Source: Benincasa hispida
Taxonomy: Eukaryota; Streptophyta; Magnoliopsida; Cucurbitales; Cucurbitaceae
Assembly (NCBI RefSeq): GCF_009727055.1
Contig: NC_052357.1
Span: forward strand, 5,680,964 to 5,744,963
Length of the DNA: 64,000 nucleotides
Direction: 5' to 3'
The notes under the pieces: generated by a model
Databases searched by the model: none
What the model was told of the DNA's origin: nothing
What the model saw: only the letters and a program-made list of their open reading frames with translations
In this document: piece after piece, positions 55,506-64,000 of the stretch
Position numbering within the stretch: the first letter of the stretch is position 1
How the letters are laid out: every line of letters starts with the position of its first letter
Made by a program: the position numbers and the translations under genes

Positions 55506-56772
55506 TTGTTTCAAGCATTTTTGTGTCATTGTTTGCTAAATTTCCTATTTATGTACAAATCTTAAGCTGTGAATTTCTTTGTCTGCATTATACATAATCT
55601 TTGTGAGGGAAGATCAAAAGGAGGACAATTGTTTCAAATTGATAGACTATATTTAGACTTGTCACTTTTCTATAATTTCTTCCATGTATCGAGTTCTTCT
55701 AAAATTGTAGGGAATAACTTTCTCAAAGACCACATTTTTCTTAAGTTCAATAATGTGTGAGATTAAAGATGGGAACTTCTCATCTTTTGGTTCATAATAT
55801 AATAACTAGTTAAATAATGTTCAAATTGGAAGGGAAAAAAAACCTTGCATGTTCACAAATGCCAATAAATTATGTTTGTATATTACTTAATTAACTAATC
55901 AATTAAAAGTATATAAGTTGCTATGATAAATACTATAAATTAAATACAAACATAATTTTCCTCCATAAAATTTTGATATCATTCTAATACCCAACAAATA
56001 AATAAATAATCTTTGAATAATTTATCGAGGATCACACATGAGTTAAGAGAAAGAGAATTGTGCTCACAACTTGTGCAATTGTGGGTGACAAAAAAAAAAA
56101 AAAAAAAACCCCAAATAAAGTAGTATAATAACTTTTTGTATTTTTCCCCTTCAATCTACTTTTAGTTCATTGAACAAAGGATTTTTTAGTACGATTAGGA
56201 ATAATGGGATTCAAAATAGAGTCCTCCAATCTCGTAGTTACTAGCACACTAAAATGCTAATTGAATTTTATTCTTTTTGGCTTCAGCAAAAGGTATTTCA
56301 CCATTTCTATGGTTGAAGATTTTATCAAATGCCTATAGAGATTATTTTGAGGTTTTTTTTTTTTTTTTCTTTTATCAAATCATAGAGACTAAATTCTAAT
56401 TTTTAAAACTATAAGGACTAAAGGTTAACCTTTTTTAAACCATAAAGACAAAATTTACAATTTAACCTAATTTTTATCTATTACAAAATTCAAGTATAAC
56501 TCCAATAAAACAAAACGGCTTATTGAAGTAAATAAGAGAGGATGATGGAAACTATTTATTAATTACTCTATATCATGTATGTGTTAATTTTATTTATTTA
56601 TGATCCAAAAATTGATTAAAATATACTTTTTAAATTAAATTTAATGGTTGAAATTATTTTTTCATATGGAAAAATCGAATCAAACAAAATAACATTTCAA
56701 TATTAATTATCCTACACATTCAAACACATATACCTTTACATCTTAAGTTCTTAACTCTTAAATATTTATGTT
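55506..56772. other. Intergenic, no gene seen
   Basis: AT-rich DNA with poly-A at 56091-56107 and poly-T at 56353-56369. The one ORF (55569-55760) has no protein character. Confidence 0.55.
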
Positions 56773-57037
56773 TCATTTGGTAACCATTTCGTTTTTTGTT
56801 TCTAATTTTGAAAATTAAGTCTATTTCCTCCCCATTTATTATAGGTAAAATGGCTGAATTTTTAGACAAATTCCAAAAACAGAAACGAGCCTTTAAGAGT
56901 TACTTTTTTTAGTTTTCAATTTTTTTTTAATTTTTTAAATCATCAGTAAAAAGTAGTTAATAAAGAAAGAAATTTGAAGATAGAAGTAGTGTTTATAAGC
57001 CTAATTTTAAGGAATAAAAACAAGAAACCAATGTCCT
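56773..57037 (+). mobile_element. MITE family 1, copy E
   Basis: Left tttggtaaccatttcg, interior aaattccaaaaacagaaacg, right ttaaggaataaaaacaag where the inverted end is degenerate. Confidence 0.75.
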
Positions 57038-57149
57038 ATTTGATAACCATTTTATCTTTGGTTTTTGTTTTTGAAAATTAAGTCTATATCGTCAACATTT
57101 CTTACCATAATTTGAATATATCTTAAGTACAATGGTTGAATTTTGTTCG
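57038..57149 (+). mobile_element. MITE family 1, copy F, truncated
   Basis: The first ~105 bp of the MITE (tttgataaccattttatc ... aatggttgaatttt), broken where the gypsy C LTR begins. The other half is not found at the far side of gypsy C within the window. Confidence 0.75.
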
Positions 57150-58633
57150 TGATTTCGTGATGTGCACTAGGAGTGTATTATAAATGAAGATGAATGATAA
57201 ATGACTTCCCTAGGTGAGAAGATTGGGTGATGCATCACACTCTCTCGCTGATGCATACAAGCTTTTCCTGAGCTAGATCCAAGTATAAAATTAATTCAGG
57301 TTCCTGGTAAGTCCAAGGTCGAACACAGGGATTTAGGTTAGACTAACGCAGGCCTTGCATTGCAACAAATGTAGAAAGGTTTTAAATAAATGCTAGAAAA
57401 GTTATTTACACCATTTTTACCCCACGCATACAAGAAGAAACAAGAGCTCAAGTGAAATATAAAGTTTAATGAAAGAATGGTACTAAGTGATAGGGGAATG
57501 CGTTGATCTAAGTAAGATGAACATGAAAGAGTGGGGCAGGGATGAAGATGGGAGATGCTCGTTTATAATCAAATGTATGTCAATGCATTGGGTTTCTGTT
57601 CATCTAATTATTCAACATTTCTCAATGCGAATTCCACATGTTTCTATCTCTAGGGTTCTTGTCTTGGTTACAGAAAGCAGTGAAGCATAAATATTTTTAT
57701 CTCTAAAGCTACTATACATTCTGACTTGATGCATTTTTAGCTATTCTATTCTCTCGAATGGTTTTAGTTGAGATAACTTCAACCAGATGATCAAAATGAT
57801 TAAAGCTTTAGAATTTTAGCATGCACAAAGTTACAAATGCATTTAATACAGTAGATTGTAAATAGAAGTAAATGTGATGAATCAAATGCAAGAATTTATA
57901 AAGAACGAAATTGTCTTTACAATGGCAACACTTAATCGTATGATATGATGAATGGAAATAAAGTAAAAAGAAAAGAGTCAAGCCACAGAGTCCAATTTCT
58001 TGTCCTCTTTGGCATGATCTTAATGTGTGTACAACCAACTTGTTACAGAAAAGAAGAAAAGTTCTCTCTCGAGCTTGGTTCTCTTCAATTCTCCTTGATC
58101 AACAATGGCAATGGTTCTTTTCCTCTAGTGTTCTTCTTGCAGCAACAAAACTACTATAATCTAAGCTCTAAGATGCTTTATCTATGTTATGCTGCTTTCT
58201 CCAGTTGCAAGTCTTCTATTTATAGGCATTTTCTCTTAGCATCTTTTGATATGACATCATTAATTTCCATGCCCTGGTTAGCTGCCTACCTTTTCAGTTG
58301 CTTTTTGGATGCCGACATTCAAATACCCATACTTGCAAGTGGTGATTTGACAGGAACCGCACGAACCAATGTATCTTCTATGTGTTGGAATCCTTCAGAC
58401 GCATGCCTTTGCATTAGTTGAGCCTACGACATTTAGTGAATTTTATTGAAATTCTGCAATGAGATGTGTTAGTGATGCAGTTTTATCAAAAAAGGATTTT
58501 TTTTTTGTTTGTAAAAGCTAGTAATGTTTGAATAATTCCATGCATTTTATTTTAAGATAGATGTGATTTTATCATTAAGAATCCTGATTGTTCCAACTTT
58601 CGAGAGACTAACTTGTATTTCTAGAACTTATCA
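57150..58633 (-). mobile_element. Gypsy element C 3' LTR, about 1.48 kb
   Basis: Minus-strand start tgataagttctag at 58633 after the polypurine tract. It shares with gypsy A's LTR the block tgtgttcgaccttggactta near 57320 (gypsy A: tgtgttcgaccctggactta). The 3' end is taken at 57150 (TG on the plus strand) and is approximate. ORFs inside are not genes. Confidence 0.7.
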
Positions 58634-58647
58634 CACCCCCAAATTTT
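58634..58647 (-). other. Gypsy element C polypurine tract
   Basis: Minus strand aaatttgggggtg, nearly the same as gypsy A's aaatttggggatg, with the same upstream word gagcattgttcaaa. Confidence 0.85.
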
Positions 58648-59672
58648 GAACAATGCTCATCCTCACGTATTCCAAAAATAATTCTTTATCATCTCCGTCA
58701 TTTTAATGCATCGGCCTCACCTCTTATCATGCTAACTTGCAAGTATTAGAGTTGGTGTTTGGAAAAAAAAAATACAGGTTTGTTCCTTCTAAGAAAAAAA
58801 GAATGTGTCTTATCTCGAATGCAACAAGCTTTTTGTCAGTGACTCCTTTTGTTTTCCAAAACATTCTCATCTTTCTAAACTAGCAATGCGTTGGAAGCTA
58901 CTTATATAAAAGATCTTTTAAAAAGAATTTGAGCTGTTTCAGAACTATCCATGCGTTGATTCAAGTGACCCACCTTCGTTTTGGCTTGCTCCCATGGGTA
59001 TTATGCGAACATCCAACTACGGGTGAGTGCCTTTCACAACTGAACTTATATCTAAACATTTATGCATTTCAAGATGACAGTTTTTCTTAAGCTAGATAGG
59101 GAAGTTGGGGTGCATTGGTCTTGGATACTTAACTTCATTTTAGCTTGCTCCTATGGGTATCATGCGAGCATCCAACTACGGCTAAGTATCATTTCCAACC
59201 TTAACTCTTTTCAACTTGAAGTTTTCTTTTATGAAGTGTTGACAGAGGAGTTTGCTTATTACGTCCAAAACTTATTATTATTTATTTATTTATTTTTGGA
59301 AACGCATCAACTCGGACCTTCCTCACCCCCAAATTTTGGAGATCAACAAGGTCCTCATTGCTAAAAGAGAATTATAAAAAATGCTTTGAGATTTTCAAAA
59401 GGAGGTTTCAGTTGCATATGCTTGATTTTTTATATAAGTTATAACTTGATTTTTTTTAACGCCTAACTCTTGACTTAGAAGCATTAAGTTAGAGCACAAG
59501 ATAAGAAAACAATCAAGGAATTAAGAAAGGTACACACAGAACAAATGCAAGGATGAAAAATGAAATATATCATTTAATACTTAAAAGAATGCGTTGGGAC
59601 TACTCATACAAAACTAGCTTCTACAAAAGATTAATTAAAAATCATAAAACACAAACAACACCCCCAAATTCC
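58648..59672 (-). other. Gypsy element C 3' non-coding region with duplicated motif
   Basis: It contains two copies of the motif found in gypsy A, at 58975-59022 and 59135-59181 (plus strand: ttcgttttggcttgctc ... catccaactacgg). No coding is visible. Confidence 0.75.
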
Positions 59673-62234
59673 TTATTGCGTTGGTGTGTCATCCCTGAGT
59701 CTAGGTGTAGAGTCTTCATCCATGAAGTGTAAAGGGTTAACCAGGTGGGCAGACAGAGGAGGTAAGGCAAACATCCCCATCAGGACTTGGTTAATGTATT
59801 CCGTTGTAAAATTGAACTGATCCTGCATTCTCTGCATTTGTTGCCGCATATAATCCCTTAGTATCACATTCTGGCTTTGCAAGGTTGCCATCTATATGTG
59901 GAGTGCTTCCATGGATGCGACTAACGATCTTATTTATTCTCAGATGAACTCTTTCAGCTCATCGACGTTTGTATGCGCTGGAGGTGAGGCTTGGGCTTCA
60001 TGCGTCTCCCCAACTGGGTTTTCTGAATGTTATGCGTTACTTATTCCTAACCCAGTTGGTTCATAGATGGTGGATGGAGGGATGAAGGATGGCAAAGCAG
60101 GAGATTGTAAAGGAGAAGGGCAGGGGCTAAAGGTCTCGCCAACTTTATCTTCATTTGTATCAGCTTGATGTGTTGGATCAAGTAGTTCATCGGTTGGTAA
60201 GGGTAAAGTTAGGGCAGGGAGAGGCAAGTTTAAATTGAGGCATGCTTCTTCAAGTTCAAACGTTAGCTCCGTTTCAAATTCTTCATAGATGGAAGCATAA
60301 CCACTATGTTCCACTTCCCGAACGTGTCTTTTCTTTGTCACGCGATTAGAGGGTTGAGGTTTTGCTGCCATGGTTTTAGAAGGTAAAGCAGGTTGGTTCG
60401 GTGAACCATAGAGCAAACATTTGATTAACTTGATGTCTATATGACCATCGACCTCTTCATGGTCATCCTCTAGAGGGATGCCCGCGCGTTTACATTATGC
60501 ACCAATAAGCCACAGGAAGTATAGTTGGCCATGTGGCTTTCCCTTGTCAGCCTTGATTTGGTCTACTATAATTTTTCCAATGTCAAGAGGGATGCGCTGC
60601 GTAATAAAATAAATGGCCAAGATGGGTTCTTTGGAGACCGTCTCATCATGCGTTGTTGGCATGATACGATTCTTGATCAAGTAGAGCCATAGGTTCATGT
60701 CTGGTGTGAGATTTCTGGAAGCCAAGATCATAGCATCTGTTCTTGAAATTTACCATTGGCTTCCAAGTTTGGCCTCTATTCTTAACACATCCTTTAAATG
60801 ATCTGGAGTTGGTTGTTCCAAGATGTGGTTTCCTTCTGCGTCCAGGTTATCATTTGCGCTGAGGACTTCATTGATCCTTCTAGAAGAGAAGTGTACCAAA
60901 GTGTTGTCTACAAGAGCCACGTTCTTCTTCTCATCAAACTTACTCCCATAGAAGTGGCAGACAAGATTAGGCCAAATCCTTGTAGGGCCAACACATAGCT
61001 GACGCTAGCCCATTGCATCTACTGTATCCATTATGTATACGAGAAATGGGCTACATTCGAGGAAGAATCCTTTCTCTGTCAATATATCATTAAATTTTTG
61101 TTTTCTTTCCTTCACTTGCCTTGGTGATGCAGTTGTCCCCTTGCTTTTCCCAGCTTTAAACTGCCATGCCTCATGAGCTAGTCCCTTAATTATTCTTCTA
61201 ATTCCCTTTGTAGAGTTGTTTTTCTTTGCACTTAAAGCACAGACCTATATTTCTCGAGCCTGCGTTTTGTCGTACTTGTGTTGAAGAAATGTTCATGTTC
61301 TCTCTCTCTTACCTCATTTTCTTCTTCTTTCAATTCTTCTTCCAACAAAATTTCATAACGATCAGCCTCATCCATCACCTTGGCTGATGCGTTGGTTGGG
61401 TCTGGACGCATGATTTGATCCATCTCGTCCACCTGCCTAGGGTCTAAATTGGCTAATATAGGTCCGAAGACCTCTTGCTCATCTTTACGAGTTAGTTCTA
61501 AGGGGTTAGTTAGGTTGTGCTCTAATGCAAGATTATCAGAGCTAGGAAGGTTGCTGGTGGGTTCAGGTGGGGTGATAGATGGGGTGGCAGAAGGGGTATG
61601 CGTTGAAATGGGTGAGGAGATGATGATGGGTGGGGATGATTGGGTGGCTTGGCTGGCTTGGCCCCCCTTAGAAGGAAAAATTGTGGCCAAGGGTTGAATG
61701 GAGAGGGGAGCCAATGGACGCATGGATGGTGATGGAGTGGTATGGAGATGCTCCAGGACTTGGTCATGCGTCGAGACAAAAGGGGTGATATTTTGGATGG
61801 TTGGTGGTGGGGAAGGTTTTCTATATGGTCATGCGGCAGAAGATGAAGTAGGACGTTTAGACACATACTGCCGCGTCAACTTGTTTGGTGTAGGTTGGGG
61901 TTTTGGAAGGGTTGGAATGAAGGGTTTTGGTCTGGTTGAGGTTTGAGGTTTTTGAAGGGTTTTGGGAGATGCCGAAGCACGAGTGAGGGTTATGGTCAGA
62001 GCAAGCTTTGTAGCCATTTTGGGTTGAGACGGCATCCAAGAAGCAAAAGATGAACCGCCTTGCTGAAGATGAACCACCTTGCTGCTTAGCTAAAGTAGGA
62101 GGCTTCGACATGGGGGGAGGAAAAGAGGCATGGGATAATGAAACAGATGAAGAAGAAAATGAGCTTACCGACGAATCTTCGACGAAGCTCATCGATTGAT
62201 TCTGACTATCTGAGGTGTCCGACATTGCGAGCAT
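59673..62234 (-). pseudogene. Long ORF in envelope position of gypsy C (plant transposon protein-like), broken
   Basis: The minus strand from an ATG at 62234 (MLAMSDTSDSQNQSMSFVED) to a stop at 59673 carries pieces in several frames, together about 850 codons. The order is a Ser/Pro-rich N-part (62234-61522), an acidic linker ending FFNTSTTKRRLEKYRSVL (61723-61232), a central NLWLYLIKNRIMPTTHDETV and GKIIVDQIKADKGKPHG block (60731-60495), a Pro-rich part (60416-60030), and a coiled-coil-like end MATLQSQNVILRDYMRQQMQ (59891-59673). The central block resembles the 'putative plant transposon protein' domain common in plant elements. No signal peptide or membrane helix is visible, so an envelope protein is not supported. 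Confidence 0.7.
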
Positions 62235-62853
62235 GATAGATTAACGGAGCTTTAAACAAAGCAGCTACTTGGTCAGACAGTGAGGGTTGGGCGGTTTTTT
62301 TTTTTTTTTTTAAACACAGAGGGTTCGGGGACGATGGAGAAGAAAAAGGCAAAGGGTTTGGGATCCCTTTTATAGACCAACCTAGGAGAGAGAGAGAAGA
62401 AAAGACAGCTATGATGTGTCAGTCGATTAGGACGTTTGGGTTGCCCATTAATTGCTGATGTGAAGAGACACATCTTGGGCTTCCAAACACTCGAGTGGTT
62501 GATCCCCCAAAGAGCGTCTTTTCAACCTCTGACGCATGGCAATTCGTTGATCTAATCCTAACGCATTTACTTTTCAACTTGGTTGAAACAGACATTAAAA
62601 AATAAGCATTTTCCTTTTGTTTTGAATTTAATTTATAAAAAGCAATCAAAGCAAGGATCAAAGAAAGGAGAAATTCAAATAAAAAACAAATAGTAAATCA
62701 ACAGCATAAAATACATAAAGCAAAAAAAAAAAAAAATGATGAAGAGGAAACGTCCCTGGAATATGTGTCTGATCAACTGCGGGGAAGCTTCAATGCGAGC
62801 TTCAAATAGCTTCACGCAGCTCGAAGGATGATTTTTGACACTCTAGATTTCCT
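62235..62853 (-). other. Spacer between integrase and the long ORF of gypsy C
   Basis: Non-coding, with poly-T at 62296-62312 and poly-A at 62720-62737. The 80-codon ORF on the minus strand (62661-62419) has no recognisable domain. Confidence 0.6.
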
Positions 62854-63300
62854 TCAAGGTAAGGCTTCACCTACTACCCATTTACCTTGTGCATTTGTAC
62901 TATCCTGTCGTGTGAGTTCCACAGCTCCGTGAGGAAAGATCGTTTTTATGATGAATGGACCTGACCACTTGAAATTCAGTTTACCTGGGAACAATCGCAA
63001 ACGTGAGTTAAATAGCAAGACCTTTTGACCAATATAAAATTTTTTCTTACTAATGTGTTGGTCACGCCAACGCTTGGTCTTCTCTTTGTAGATCTTGATA
63101 TTTTTATATAGCTTCTTCACTACCCAAAATGCTTTGTACTATAATTCCAAGGGTAAGTGACATGCTTTTCCAATATACCAAAGAATAAGGAGACATACCG
63201 ATTGGTGTCATGTAGGAAATTCTGTAAGCACATAGTGCCTTATCCAGCTTCTGTGCCCAATCTTTCCTGAATGCATTGACTGTAGACATAAATTTTAATC
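62854..63300 (-). pseudogene. Gypsy element C integrase C-terminal remnant
   Basis: 63289-63104 reads FRKDWAQKLDKALCAYRISY and MTPIGMSPYSLVYWKS. 63120-62854, in another frame, reads IYKEKTKRWRDQHISKKKF, IGQKVLLFNSRLRLFPGKLN and SGPFIIKTIFPHGAVEL. All upstream domains (gag, protease, reverse transcriptase, RNase H, integrase core) are missing: this piece follows the leader directly. Confidence 0.85.
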
Positions 63301-63330
63301 TAAGCTACAAGTCCATGTCCCCATTACCAG

Positions 63331-63349
63331 TTCCCCGGCAACGGCGCCA
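63331..63349 (-). other. Gypsy element C primer-binding site (tRNA-Asp)
   Basis: Minus strand tggcgccgttgccggggaa, an exact complement of the plant tRNA-Asp 3' end including CCA as I recall it. It marks the body's 5' border. Confidence 0.9.
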
Positions 63350-63640
63350 TAAACTTGTTGACACAGATTTTAATCTAAAACTACAATGTAAGGTTCAAGT
63401 CCATGCGATACTACTTCAAGATATGCGTTAATAATGAATTTTCTTGTAGTATGTTGTGCGTTGTCACAAGTTTCCTTGCGTTGGAACCAAGTGTAATTCC
63501 ACTGCAAGTTTTTCGGTGTGATCCAACACCTCTTGAATCACTCAAATCGGAGCTAAAACGAAGACGATATGACCGAAACAAGTCTATAGAGAAAATATCG
63601 TGGTGGATGACGTGGCATAACCAGACCAATTGCATGTAGA
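63350..63640 (-). mobile_element. Gypsy element C 5' LTR, partial
   Basis: This lies just upstream (on the minus strand) of the primer-binding site. It shares with gypsy A LTR ends the order 'aattacacttgg', 'ggaaacttg', 'caacgca'. It differs clearly from the end of the 3' LTR at 57150-57330. Either the LTR is truncated near 63640 or it changes into unrelated DNA there. Confidence 0.6.
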
Positions 63641-64000
63641 CATGTGGCAGCATATTGGTTGAATGATGGATCATTAAGAGATTAACATAAGATGAACTTT
63701 TGATTTTTGGATTGATTTAAAATAAAAAAAATTGAAATTTAAAAGAAATTTAAAAGGAAAATAAATTTAATATTATTTTATGTTTGTGTCTAACAGCTAG
63801 TTTTTTTACACATGGTATGTTTTTTTTTCGAAATAGAGACATGATAAGTAAATACGTTCTCTTCTTACTTGAGAATGGATTAAAAAAAGGGTAAAATTGA
63901 TACTATCTCTTTTATTAAGACTAAAAGAAAATGATATGCTTTTAGTATAAATATATGTGGAAAGATATTATTTTTGGTTCTTATTCCATCTTTGTGTGAA
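63641..64000. other. Unassigned right edge
   Basis: AT-rich. No gene or repeat recognised; it may be the outer part of the LTR or flanking DNA. Confidence 0.4.

Noticed and set aside
61449..61946. Plus-strand ORFs rich in Gly, Val and Met.
   Set aside because: They are the mirror of the Pro/Ser/His-rich minus-strand ORF of gypsy C.
59673..62234. A host gene in antisense to the right-hand repeat region.
   Set aside because: It lies between integrase and the polypurine tract of gypsy C in the same orientation and is full of frameshifts, so it belongs to the element.

Overview
The window is plant nuclear DNA: AT-rich, with spliced genes carrying GT-AG introns, and dominated by LTR retrotransposons. 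A dicot is certain. The style of the repeats and the two host genes suggest the cucumber/melo/gourd family (Cucurbitaceae), but that is inference. Only two host protein genes can be supported, both on the + strand. One is a group VII ethylene-response factor (RAP2-12 type, two exons, 37696-39830). The other is a small membrane-anchored LEA_2 protein (three exons, 43402-46744). No tRNA, rRNA, operon, CRISPR or other prokaryotic feature is visible.

Layout. 1-5818 holds nested and broken copies of a roughly 2-kb copia-type LTR. 5820-11183 is a decayed minus-strand copia element (A), whose gag is split by another ~2-kb LTR. A's own LTR was then split by a Ty3-gypsy element of the Athila/Tat type (11317-28077, target duplication gtcgt/gtcgc). 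That gypsy element carries two later insertions: a solo LTR of its own family inside its 5' LTR (duplication ggaaa), and a minus-strand copia element (B, 17885-23201, duplication gttag) inside its reverse transcriptase/RNase H region. 28083-28594 is the displaced remainder of copia A's LTR. 28.6-37.3 kb is gene-free, with two MITE families, a 33-bp minisatellite and a very short tRNA-derived SINE with a perfect 17-bp target duplication.

37.3-46.8 kb is the genic island. Both introns of the LEA_2 gene contain a MITE. 48.4-55.5 kb is a minus-strand gypsy 3' end (pol C-terminus, polypurine tract, LTR) invaded by a 5'-truncated minus-strand copia element (C). 57.15-63.6 kb is a second Athila/Tat-like gypsy on the minus strand. 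It has lost gag to RNase H but keeps part of the integrase and a broken long ORF in the envelope position.

All retrotransposon coding regions are broken by stops, frameshifts or deletions, so none looks able to move by itself. The most useful observations are the dated nest of insertions, a motif pair conserved upstream of the polypurine tract in both Athila-like elements, the complete 91-bp SINE, an eight-unit 21-22-bp repeat array inside a copia LTR, and the paired intronic MITEs. I did not find a clear new gene system. The novelty here is in mobile-element structure.
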